A stretch of DNA of 64,000 nt, taken from contig NZ_AONC01000006.1 in the NCBI RefSeq assembly GCF_000585215.1, positions 24,344 to 88,343 of the forward strand. The letters are read 5' to 3'. Both the position numbers and the translations under genes were made by a program. Below are positions 18,755 to 27,491 of this stretch, piece by piece. The DNA comes from Imhoffiella purpurea (lineage in GTDB: Bacteria; Pseudomonadota; Gammaproteobacteria; Chromatiales; Chromatiaceae). Within the stretch, counting starts at the first letter, position 1; each line of letters starts with the position of its first letter. The notes under the pieces are model-generated. The model did not search any database and was not told where the DNA came from. It worked only from the letters and a program-made list of their open reading frames with translations.

Positions 18755-20962
18755 TCAGCCGTTGTCGGCCATCCATGTCTCGAAATCGGCGGATGGCAGC
18801 GGTCGGCCGAAGAGATATCCCTGGCCGTCCTGGCAGCCGTGCTCCATCAGACATCGTCTCTGTTCCTCGGTTTCCACGCCCTCGGCCGTGGTGCCGAGAT
18901 TGAGCTGACGACCCAGCGCCACGACCAGATCGGCGATCCCGCTGTCGTTGGGGCGCCCGATCTCCTGGACGAAGGCGCGGTCGATCTTGAGCCGGTCGAT
19001 GCCCAGCTGCTTGAGCACGCTCAGCGAGGAATACCCCGTACCGAAGTCGTCGAGCGCGATGGAAACGCCCATGCGCCGGATCTCGGCGATCTTGGCGGCC
19101 GTGGACTCCATATGGCCGATGGCGATCGATTCGGTCAGCTCCAGCTCGATCTGCTCGGGCGCGACCTGGTATTCGCGCAGCACGCGATCCAGCATGGAGA
19201 TGAAGTCCGGCTCGCGGAACTGGGTCTGAGAGACGTTGACCGCCATTCGGAATCCCGATTGCTTTCGGTCGTCGAGTCGCTTCAACTGCAGGCAGGCGGT
19301 CCTCAGAACCCATTCGCCGATGGGGATCATCAGCCCCGAATGCTCGGCCAGCGGAATGAAGCGCTCGGGTGGGATGACCTGACCCTCCTTGGTCGTCCAG
19401 CGCAGCAGGGCCTCCGCCCCGACCACGCGTCCGGTCTCGAGTTCCACCTGGGGCTGGAAGGCGAGATGGAGCCGCTCGGCATAGAAGGCGGAGCGCAGGC
19501 TGGTGAGCAGGCGGATGCGGTCGCGTGCCGCCAGCGAGAGATCCTCGGTGAAGAGGGTGGCCCGGCCCCGGTTCAGGCGTTTGGCCTGTTTGAGCGCGAT
19601 GCTGGCGTCCTTGAGCAGATCGGCGCCTCCGCGCGGCTCGGGACCGACGCGGATGAGACTGGCGGTCGCCGAGATGCGGATGGACTTGTCCTGCAGATCG
19701 AAGGGGGTCGAGAAGACCTGTTCGATGGCGCGGCGATCGATCGCCTCGCTGGGGCCGAGCAGGGCGAATGCGTCGGCCGTGACACGGGCGATCAGGGTCG
19801 GCGGCTGGAAGACCTGCTCCAATCGGTAGGCGACCGCGCGCAGGACCCGGTCGCCGAAGTGGTGGTCGAGCGCCGCGTTGATCTCGGCGAAGTCGTCGAG
19901 GTCGACCAGGGCCAGCGTGGAGTCTCGATGAGCGTCCTTGCGATCGTCGATCAGCTGAATGAGCCGCGTGCGGTTGGGCAGGCGCAGCAAGGGATCGTAG
20001 TAGGCCGAATCCGTGAGCTGCTCATGCAGCAGCGCGTTCTCGAAGCCGACCGTCACGTTGGCGCAGAACACCTCGAGCAGGTTGCGGTTCACCCGCTCGA
20101 GCGGGAGATCGGCCGCCACGTGAGCCGCGATGCCCTGGGTGCCCTGCACATCGAAGTAGAGACAGGTCCGCGGCTCTAACACATGGGTCTTGAGCCTCAG
20201 GCAGCGCTCCAGCGCCTCGCGCACCTCGGTGTCGGGCAATGCATGGAGCGGGGACTGGATGAGATCCCGGTAGTGTCCGGCGGCCGCGATGAGCCAAGGC
20301 GATTCACCTCCAGCGGGGGAGGCAACGCATACCAGCCCTTCCGGGGCGATGTTCAGGAGCGCACAGAGCTGGGTGACCACGCCCTCGGCGAAGCAGTGCA
20401 GTGCCCTGCGCTTGGCCAGTCCGAGGCTTGCCGAGACGATGAGCTCCAGGCCGCGCCGGCCCATTTCGAGCTGGTGGATCTGGCGATAGGAGCGGATGGC
20501 GACGGTCAGGCTGGTGAACAGCCGTACCCGGGTCAGCTCGGACTTGGTCTTGTAGTCGTTGATGTCGTAGGCGCGAATGGCATCGATCTCGGGGGCATAG
20601 CCGGGCTGTCCGGTGCGCAGGATGATGCGCACCGCCCGCTGGGCAAGCTCCTCCCGAATCCGGTGGACCAGTTCGAGCCCGGCGCCCTCCGACTCCATGA
20701 CCACGTCGAGCAGCACCACGGCGATGTCCTGGGTCTCGGCCAGGATGTCGTAGGCCTGCTGTGCCGAATAGGCGTGGAGAAAGACGAGCGAGCGATCGTC
20801 GATGATCAGATCGCGGAGGGCCAGCTCGGTGGCCTCGTGGACATCCGCCTCGTCGTCGACGATGAGGATGCGCCAGACGTCCCTGGGTTGGTCGCGCCCC
20901 TCGGGCCGATCCTCGATGAGGAAGAGCGCGTCCTCGTCATCCGGACTCGAGGCGGGATTCAT
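18755..20962 (-). CDS. REC-DUF3369-degenerate GGDEF-EAL response regulator
   Basis: A 735-residue response regulator and probable c-di-GMP phosphodiesterase. The receiver (about 30-155: WRILIVDDEADVHE, VVLLDVVMESEGAG, GQPGYAPE, DINDYKTK) is the type that runs into DUF3369 (about 175-320). The diguanylate cyclase domain has TADAF at residues 395-399 in place of GGDEF, so it should not make c-di-GMP. The EAL domain is complete: EAL at 517-519, NVSQTQF, ELTES, DDFGTGYSSLSVLKQL, LKIDRAF and AEGVET. I took the ATG at 20962. An in-frame extension to 21145 is Arg-rich and featureless. It is the first gene of the three-gene minus-strand signalling set. Confidence 0.9.
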   Translation of the reverse strand: MNPASSPDDEDALFLIEDRPEGRDQPRDVWRILIVDDEADVHEATELALRDLIIDDRSLVFLHAYSAQQAYDILAETQDIAVVLLDVVMESEGAGLELVHRIREELAQRAVRIILRTGQPGYAPEIDAIRAYDINDYKTKSELTRVRLFTSLTVAIRSYRQIHQLEMGRRGLELIVSASLGLAKRRALHCFAEGVVTQLCALLNIAPEGLVCVASPAGGESPWLIAAAGHYRDLIQSPLHALPDTEVREALERCLRLKTHVLEPRTCLYFDVQGTQGIAAHVAADLPLERVNRNLLEVFCANVTVGFENALLHEQLTDSAYYDPLLRLPNRTRLIQLIDDRKDAHRDSTLALVDLDDFAEINAALDHHFGDRVLRAVAYRLEQVFQPPTLIARVTADAFALLGPSEAIDRRAIEQVFSTPFDLQDKSIRISATASLIRVGPEPRGGADLLKDASIALKQAKRLNRGRATLFTEDLSLAARDRIRLLTSLRSAFYAERLHLAFQPQVELETGRVVGAEALLRWTTKEGQVIPPERFIPLAEHSGLMIPIGEWVLRTACLQLKRLDDRKQSGFRMAVNVSQTQFREPDFISMLDRVLREYQVAPEQIELELTESIAIGHMESTAAKIAEIRRMGVSIALDDFGTGYSSLSVLKQLGIDRLKIDRAFVQEIGRPNDSGIADLVVALGRQLNLGTTAEGVETEEQRRCLMEHGCQDGQGYLFGRPLPSADFETWMADNG

Positions 20963-21448
20963 GAGGCTCCCCAACCCGATCTCGTCCGATGTCGCGGGTC
21001 GGCAGCCTGCCGGCGTCCATCGAGCGGCCATGCATGCCCTGCGCGCCATCCATCCTGCGAATGCCATCTGCCCTGTGGGCTGAGAGTACCTGCGTTCATG
21101 GGTCCGTTCTCGCCCGGGGATGGCTGTACTTTCTGCTCCGACCATCTGATCGTTTCGCTGAAGGTCTCACGATGTCGAGCGCGGACGCAAGATGCGCCGC
21201 ATCGAATTGAGAGCCAAGTCTCAGACATCATGATCCACCTCTTGCATGATTACCTACCTTGGCCGAAGAACTCTCAACCCTGGTGTATCGGCCGGATTCC
21301 CGCCATCTTTAAAATATCTTCAAGACGCCCCCGTCGAGGTGCGCATCAAGGTATCGGTCGCGTTCGGAAGCGTCGGTATGCGCGGGTTTTCGAAGGGGAT
21401 CCCCGCACCTTTCCTCAGTCCGCTTCCAATTGGATCGGCGGCTCGCTC
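20963..21448. other. Intergenic region upstream of the c-di-GMP regulator and downstream of recD
   Basis: About 486 bases lie between the recD stop and the start of the minus-strand regulator. No gene is convincing. A short A/T-rich patch at 21305-21325 (around TTTAAAATATCTTC) might belong to a promoter, but I could not fix -35 and -10 elements. Confidence 0.4.
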
Positions 21449-23635
21449 TCATTCACCAGCCGCCGGTGTCAGGGATAGGCCGCTGACGCGCTCGACGCCT
21501 CGGCTCAGGGCATCCGCCAGGACCTGAGGCTCCTGATAGAGCAGGGTGAACCTCTCACGGGCGCGCGTGATGCCGGTGTAGAGCAGCTCGCGGGTCAGCA
21601 CCGGATTGGGCGCGTCCGGCAGCACCAGTGCGGTATGGACGAACTCGGAACCCTGGGATTTGTGTACCGTCATGGCGAGCACGGTCTCGACCGATGCGAG
21701 CCGGCTGGGCAGGATCCAGCGGATTGCGCCGCTTCCGTCGCCGCTCGGGAAGGCGACGCGCAGGACGCGCCGAACGCCGCCGTCGGACTGGCGCACCGGG
21801 ACCTCGAGCGCGATGCCGATGTCCCCGTTCATCAGCCGCAGCCCGTAATCGTTGCGGGTGACCATCACCGGCCGGCCCGCGAACCAGCCCTCGGTGGTGC
21901 CGCCGAGCCTCGGCGAAGGACCGGCGTGTGGCCGCAGCAGCGGCTCGGGTCCGGCGCTCAGCACGCCGATCAGCCGCCGGTTGAGCCCCTCGACGCCCCA
22001 GGCGCCCCGGCGCAGCGCTGTCAGCAGCTGGAAGCGGCCATGGGCCTCCAGAACGGCGGCGGCCCAGGCATCCAGCGCCTCTCGGCTCGCCCGCTCCCCC
22101 GGATCGTCATCCCGCATCCGCCGCAGATAATCGGCATAGCCGTCCCGCGCCAGACGATCGAAGTCCGCGTCCTCCGCATCCCTCAGCCGAATGGCCTCGA
22201 TGCGCCCGAGCGGACCGTCGGCTTCGGGCTGCCGACGCGCGAACAGTGCGTCGAGCGCCGACAGCCGCTCGGCGGCCGATCTCCTGTCTGGCAGGCTGGT
22301 GTTGACCAGCTCGGCCAGTGCGCCGATCCCTCCCTCGGGGCTGAAGCGGTAGCTGCGGCGCAGCATGACGATGGCCTGGTCGAGCGGCCGACCATCGGGG
22401 TCGAGATGGATCGATGGAATCGGGTGGCCGGTGACGTCACGCAGCCAGTCGGCGGTCTCCGGACGATAGTGCGCCTCGCGCGCCCGCTGACAGAGATCGC
22501 CGAGCACGGCGCCGGCCTCGACCGAGGCCAGCTGGTCCTTATCGCCGAGCAGGACGAGACGGGTCTCGGGGCGCAGCGCCGCGAGCAGGGCGGCCATCAT
22601 CTCGACATCGACCATGGATGCCTCGTCGACCACCACCAGATCGGCTGGGAGCGGATTGCCGGCGTGATGGCGGAAGTGCCGGCTGTCCGGAACCGGCCCG
22701 AGCAGGCGGTGCAGCGTGGTCACCTGGGTCGGGATCTCGGCGCGGATGCGCTCGCCCTCCGAGAGCGCATCGAGCGGCAGACCGGCCACCTGGCCGGCGA
22801 TGGAGGCGTTCAGCCGCGCGGCGGCCTTGCCGGTGGGCGCGGCGAGGCGGATGCGCAGCGGCGTCTCGCCGCGCCCCATCGCCAGCCCCTGGAGCAGCGC
22901 CAGCAGACGCACCACGGTGGTGGTCTTGCCCGTCCCCGGTCCGCCGGTGATGACGGCGAATGTATTGCGCGCGGCCAGTGCGCAGGCGATCTTCTGCCAG
23001 GGGTCGAGCCGGGCGCCGGACTCGGCGGGGAACAGCCGGTCCAGCAGATCCCTGACCCGGTCCAGGGGCAGATCCACGACCGTCGCGAGACGCCGCTCGA
23101 TTCCGGAGCGGATCCGTTGCTCGTCCAGCCAGTAGCGGCGCAGATAGAGCAGGGGCCGATCCGGCGTGCCCTGCAGAACCAGGGGTGGGGGTTCGTCCAT
23201 GTCCCCCGTTTCGTCCGTCTGGAGCGGGTCGGGCATGTACTGGATCGCCGGGCTGGCCGAGAGCCGGGCCAACCAGTCCCGGATCCGCAGCGTCGCCAGC
23301 AGTCCCGAGAGGGCGCGGCGGGCCTCGCCGGCCTCCACCGAGTCGGTGCGCGGTCCGCCGAGCACCAGGTCGGGCCGCTGCAGGGTGCCCACCAGATCGA
23401 GGCACACATGACCGTGCGCGTTGCGCTCGCTGGTCAGGGCGACCGCGAGCAGCACGGCCGGATCCGTCTCGCCGCCCCGGTCGTGGACGAATCGGGCCAG
23501 CGCCAGGTCGAGCGCGCGCATGCCGCCGGCGTCCACCCAGGTCTCGAGGCGCTCGAAGAGATCCTCCGCGTTCATGACCCCGTCCCTTTCGGCGTTCCCG
23601 CCCTCGCGGTCTAATGTCTCCTTATCGGTCTGCAT
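21449..23635 (-). CDS. recD: Exodeoxyribonuclease V alpha subunit (RecD helicase)
   Basis: This 728-residue SF1B 5'-3' helicase is a subunit of RecBCD, which processes double-strand breaks. Walker A is GGPGTGKTT (Lys237) and Walker B is VVDEASMVD. Other helicase motifs are LLGDKDQLASVEAG, the GDIG-type NDYGLRLMNGDIG, and TVHKSQGSEF near the end. The ATG at 23635 overlaps recB by 14 bases; an in-frame ATG at 23575 would skip 20 charged residues and is also possible. It is the last gene of recC-recB-recD. Longer than E. coli RecD (about 608) because of insertions, but the motif order is normal. Confidence 0.95.
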   Translation of the reverse strand: MQTDKETLDREGGNAERDGVMNAEDLFERLETWVDAGGMRALDLALARFVHDRGGETDPAVLLAVALTSERNAHGHVCLDLVGTLQRPDLVLGGPRTDSVEAGEARRALSGLLATLRIRDWLARLSASPAIQYMPDPLQTDETGDMDEPPPLVLQGTPDRPLLYLRRYWLDEQRIRSGIERRLATVVDLPLDRVRDLLDRLFPAESGARLDPWQKIACALAARNTFAVITGGPGTGKTTTVVRLLALLQGLAMGRGETPLRIRLAAPTGKAAARLNASIAGQVAGLPLDALSEGERIRAEIPTQVTTLHRLLGPVPDSRHFRHHAGNPLPADLVVVDEASMVDVEMMAALLAALRPETRLVLLGDKDQLASVEAGAVLGDLCQRAREAHYRPETADWLRDVTGHPIPSIHLDPDGRPLDQAIVMLRRSYRFSPEGGIGALAELVNTSLPDRRSAAERLSALDALFARRQPEADGPLGRIEAIRLRDAEDADFDRLARDGYADYLRRMRDDDPGERASREALDAWAAAVLEAHGRFQLLTALRRGAWGVEGLNRRLIGVLSAGPEPLLRPHAGPSPRLGGTTEGWFAGRPVMVTRNDYGLRLMNGDIGIALEVPVRQSDGGVRRVLRVAFPSGDGSGAIRWILPSRLASVETVLAMTVHKSQGSEFVHTALVLPDAPNPVLTRELLYTGITRARERFTLLYQEPQVLADALSRGVERVSGLSLTPAAGE

Positions 23636-26600
23636 CGCTGCCCCCTTCGGTTGCCCGGCCCCCGGCGAAGAGCGCGTCCAGCGTCTCGATCGCCTCGCGG
23701 CCGGGGCGGTCCATGTAGAGCCCCTGACTGGGGTTCTCGGTGCCGCGCAGGAAGACGTAGATGGCCCCGCCGACGTGGCGCTCGTAGTCGTAGCCCGGCA
23801 GCCGCGCCTTCAGCTGGCGGTGCAGGGCCAGCAGATAGAGCAGGTACTGGAGGTCGTAGCGCTCCTCGAGGATGGCCGCGCGCATGGCCTCGGTGCCGTA
23901 GTCCGCGTCGGTGTCGCCCAGCTTGTTCGACTTCCAGTCCGCCAGGTAGTAGCGCCCACGGTGCTCGAAGACCAGATCGACGAATCCCTTGAGCATGCCG
24001 TTCAGCCGATGCGGCGCCAGGGCGGGACGGGGAATCCCGGGATGGATGTGGTCGAGCGCCAGACGGTCGATGCGCCGGGTATCCACGCCCAGGCTCGGCA
24101 GCCAGAACTCCATCTCGACCTGCATCCGCTCGGGTTCCAGGTCGCGCAGGGCCAGTTCGGGCGGATCGGCCGGATCTGGGGCCAGATCCCGCAGCCTCCA
24201 GGTGCGTCCGAGCAGGTCGCTCAGCCAGGCGTCGAGCGGGTCGATCCAGCGTTCCAGGTCGCGCAGATTGCAGCGTCGGCCGAGCATCTCGCGGCGCAGC
24301 GCGTCCGATTCGGCCGCCGCGGCATAGCCCCTGAGGAGGCGTCCGTCCGCCGTCCGGGCGCGCTGGTCCGCGGCCCATTCGAGGATACCGTGGAGGAAGG
24401 TTCCGTAGCGTCCGCCCGCCGGGAGGTCGTGCAGCCGGCCGCGCGAGGGTCCGGTCTCGGCCGGGTCCCGCGTGGGGGCGGCCGGTCCGCTCGCGTTCGC
24501 GGATTCCTCCTGCGCGGTCTCCTGCTCGGCGGTCTCGGCCGAGAGCGTCGGGTCCGATCCCGTCTCGGCCCCGGCGCCGCGTCTCAGCGCCGAATAGCTG
24601 GCGATCCACCAGGGCTGGAGCCGGATCTCGGGGGCCGGTCTGGCCCGGTCCAGCGTCCGGACGTCCTCGGGCTGCAGGGGGATGGCGAGCGCCGTCGGGA
24701 CCGGCTCGATGCGGATGTCCTTGCACTTGCCTTTCAATTCTCCCAGCGCCTCCCAGACCGCCTGCGGATCCTCGAAGACGGCCCCGCCGCCGAGCAGGTG
24801 TCCGATCGCCGACTTCTCCAGCTGGGGCCGTCTGGAGCGTCCGCTCTTGAGCGGGGCGATGCCGGCCCAGATCGCGTGGCGGGCGCGGGTGAAGGCGACG
24901 TAGAGCAGACGCATGTCCTCGCTCAGACGCGCCTCGTCGGCCGCCTGCCATGCCTCGGCGAATCCGCTCTTGGCGGCGATCTCCAGATAGGTCTGGCCAT
25001 CATGGCGGTAGGGCACCTGATGCCGCCTGCCGTCCACCTCCTTCCAGCCGCAGATGAAGGGCAGCAGCACCAGCGGGTACTCGAGCCCCTTGGATTTATG
25101 GATGGTGACGACCTGGATCAGCTCGGCGTCGCTCTCCAGGCGCAGGATCTGTTCGCTGTCCGAGGACCCGAGCTGCTCGGCGAGATGGCGGATCAGGGCC
25201 TGCTCGCCGTCGATCGCCGTGGCCGCCGACTGGAGCCATTCGGCCAGATGCAGCAGATTGGTGAGGATGCGCTCGCCGTCGGCGCGTCCGACCAGGCGGG
25301 CCGGCAGGTCCAGGTCCTGCATCAGACGGTGGAGCATGGCGAGCACGCCCTGGCGGCGCCAGATACGCTGGTAGAGACCGAAACGCTCGACCTGCTCCTC
25401 CCATTCGAGCTCGTCGTCCTGGAGTCGCGCCAGCTCGGCGAGCGGGACCGCGAGGGTGTTGGTGCCGAGCGCGGCTCGCACCAGCCCCTCGTCCCCGGGC
25501 GCGGCGCAGGCGCGCAGCCAGTGCAGAAGGTCGGCCGCCTCACGGGTCTCGAGCACCGAGTCGCGGTCGGAGAGATAGACGCTCGGCACCTGGCGCTCGG
25601 CCAGCGCCTCGCGCATCAGGGCCGCCTCCTGGCCGGTGCGGACCAGGATGGCGATGTCCCTGGGTCTCAGCGGCTCGAATCCGCCCTCACCGGCGAAACC
25701 TGCCTGGCCCCGGCGCGCCGCGCTCAGCCAGTCGACGATCCGGGTCGCCGCGGTCTCGGCCATCGTCCGGCGATAGGTCTCCGGCGAGACCGGGTCCTCG
25801 CCCGCGTCCAGGGTCCAGAAGGTGAGCGCGGGAGGCTCCGACCCATCCAGCCTGAGACGCTCCGGGCGGCCCTTGGCCAGGACCGGCTCGAAGGGGATGG
25901 GGTTTTCGCCGGTCTCGTTCCTGAAGCGAAAGGCGCCCCGATCCCAGCTCTTTTCGGCATGTTTGAAGAGTTGGTTGCAGGCAGCGACCAGCGGCTTGGT
26001 GGCGCGGTAGTTGGTGTCCAGGCTGTCGTGGCGACCCTCGGTGGCCGAGCGGGCCGCCAGATAGGCGTGGATGTCGGCCCCGCGGAAGCCGTAGATGGCC
26101 TGCTTGGGATCTCCGATCATCACCAGTGCGCTGCCTGGATGGGGCTTGGCGACCCGATAGATGCGGTCGAAGATGCGGTACTGGATGGGGTCCGTGTCCT
26201 GGAACTCGTCGATGAGCGCCACCGGGAACTGGCGGCGGATGGTCTCCGCCAGGTGGGCCGCACGGTCGCCGCCGAGGTCCGGGTCCAGGGCGGAGTCGAG
26301 CTGGCGCAGCAGGTCGTCGAACCCCATCTCGGCGCGGCGCCGCAGGCGTCGGTCCAGCTCGCGGCGCACCCAGGCCGCGGCGTGCGCGAGCAGACAGGGC
26401 TTCAGCGGCGGTTCGGGCGGGTCCGGCGGGACCGGGCGCGCGCCGTCGGCCGCCGTCCAGTCGGCGATCGCCTGAAAGGCAGCATGCACGGGTTCGGTGC
26501 GAACCTTGGCGGTCTTCTTGAAGGAGAAGGCGCCCTGGGCGAAGTTCTTGAGCTTGCCGGGTGCCTGGGCGCCCTCTGACCAGTCGGCGACGGACCGGAG

Positions 26601-27491
26601 CAGCTGGTCGAATTTGTCCGGCTTGGCGCTGTCGTGCGAGGTGCCGTTGAGATGCGGCCGCAGGTCGCGCAGCAGCGACTCAAGACCGGCCCGGTCCGCC
26701 CGCCAGGCCGCGCGCGCCCGATCCTCCAGTGCATGCAGCTCGGTCTCGAGCTCTGCGCATTCGGCCTCGATCGCCCGTCGCTCGGCGGACCAGGCCAGGT
26801 GCGCGGACAGGGGCGCATCCAGCGAAGCGCAGATCAGCGGCTCGCCCTTGTAGGTGAATCCGGAATCGCGCCGCCGGATCCATTCCGAGAGCTCGCGGCC
26901 CAGGGCCTCGGGCGACCCCGCGACCTCCAGCACGGCCTCCGCCCGGTCCGGTTCGAGCGGATAGAAATGGGCGCGCCAATAGTCCCTCAGCACCTCAGCC
27001 ACCAGATCGGACTGGTCGGTGACCAGCTCGCGGTCGAACAGACCCCGGGTGTCGAAGGCGTGCTCCGCGAGCATGCGGTTGCACCAGCCGTGGATGGTCG
27101 AGATGACCGCCTCGTCCATGGCCTCGGCGGCAAGCCGCAGACGGCGCGCGCATCCGGGCCATGCCTCCGGTGGGTAGGCGGCCCGCAGCTCCCTCATGGG
27201 GTCGCGGCCCGAGGGGGGCTTCCCCCTGTCCTCGTCCCTCGACTCGAAGAGCGCCGACGCCTCGACCAGACGCGCGCGGATGCGGTCGCGCAGCTCCTGG
27301 GTCGCGGCCTCGGTGAAGGTCAGCACCAGGATGTCCGAGGGCGTCAGATCGCGCCCGAAGCGGGTCTCGTGTCCCAGGACCAGACGGGTGTAGAGGAGCG
27401 CCAGGGTGAAGGTCTTGCCGGTCCCGGCGCTGGCCTCGATGAGACGGCTTCCCTCGAAAGGGAAACGGAGCGGTTCGAGTGTCCGGCTCAT
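23622..27491 (-). CDS. recB: Exodeoxyribonuclease V beta subunit (RecB helicase-nuclease)
   Basis: A 1289-residue protein. The N-terminal SF1A 3'-5' helicase has Walker A ASAGTGKTFTLALL (Lys26), LTFTEAAT and VALIDEFQDTDPIQ, then VMIGDPKQAIYGFRGADI, DTNYRAT and TIHKSKGLEYPLV. The C-terminal nuclease domain has YYLADWKSNKLG with Asp1185 and Lys1187, matching the D-x-K active site of RecB. It is about 110 residues longer than the E. coli protein. The ATG overlaps the recC stop as ATGA and the 3' end overlaps recD by 14 bases, so all three subunits are translationally linked. An acidic Ala/Glu/Thr-rich linker lies around residues 960-1010. Confidence 0.96.
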   Translation of the reverse strand: MSRTLEPLRFPFEGSRLIEASAGTGKTFTLALLYTRLVLGHETRFGRDLTPSDILVLTFTEAATQELRDRIRARLVEASALFESRDEDRGKPPSGRDPMRELRAAYPPEAWPGCARRLRLAAEAMDEAVISTIHGWCNRMLAEHAFDTRGLFDRELVTDQSDLVAEVLRDYWRAHFYPLEPDRAEAVLEVAGSPEALGRELSEWIRRRDSGFTYKGEPLICASLDAPLSAHLAWSAERRAIEAECAELETELHALEDRARAAWRADRAGLESLLRDLRPHLNGTSHDSAKPDKFDQLLRSVADWSEGAQAPGKLKNFAQGAFSFKKTAKVRTEPVHAAFQAIADWTAADGARPVPPDPPEPPLKPCLLAHAAAWVRRELDRRLRRRAEMGFDDLLRQLDSALDPDLGGDRAAHLAETIRRQFPVALIDEFQDTDPIQYRIFDRIYRVAKPHPGSALVMIGDPKQAIYGFRGADIHAYLAARSATEGRHDSLDTNYRATKPLVAACNQLFKHAEKSWDRGAFRFRNETGENPIPFEPVLAKGRPERLRLDGSEPPALTFWTLDAGEDPVSPETYRRTMAETAATRIVDWLSAARRGQAGFAGEGGFEPLRPRDIAILVRTGQEAALMREALAERQVPSVYLSDRDSVLETREAADLLHWLRACAAPGDEGLVRAALGTNTLAVPLAELARLQDDELEWEEQVERFGLYQRIWRRQGVLAMLHRLMQDLDLPARLVGRADGERILTNLLHLAEWLQSAATAIDGEQALIRHLAEQLGSSDSEQILRLESDAELIQVVTIHKSKGLEYPLVLLPFICGWKEVDGRRHQVPYRHDGQTYLEIAAKSGFAEAWQAADEARLSEDMRLLYVAFTRARHAIWAGIAPLKSGRSRRPQLEKSAIGHLLGGGAVFEDPQAVWEALGELKGKCKDIRIEPVPTALAIPLQPEDVRTLDRARPAPEIRLQPWWIASYSALRRGAGAETGSDPTLSAETAEQETAQEESANASGPAAPTRDPAETGPSRGRLHDLPAGGRYGTFLHGILEWAADQRARTADGRLLRGYAAAAESDALRREMLGRRCNLRDLERWIDPLDAWLSDLLGRTWRLRDLAPDPADPPELALRDLEPERMQVEMEFWLPSLGVDTRRIDRLALDHIHPGIPRPALAPHRLNGMLKGFVDLVFEHRGRYYLADWKSNKLGDTDADYGTEAMRAAILEERYDLQYLLYLLALHRQLKARLPGYDYERHVGGAIYVFLRGTENPSQGLYMDRPGREAIETLDALFAGGRATEGGSDADR

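Noticed and set aside
16592..20179. Open frame of 1195 codons on the plus strand opposite the hybrid kinase and EAL genes
   Set aside because: Antisense to well-identified signalling domains, with no recognisable domain.
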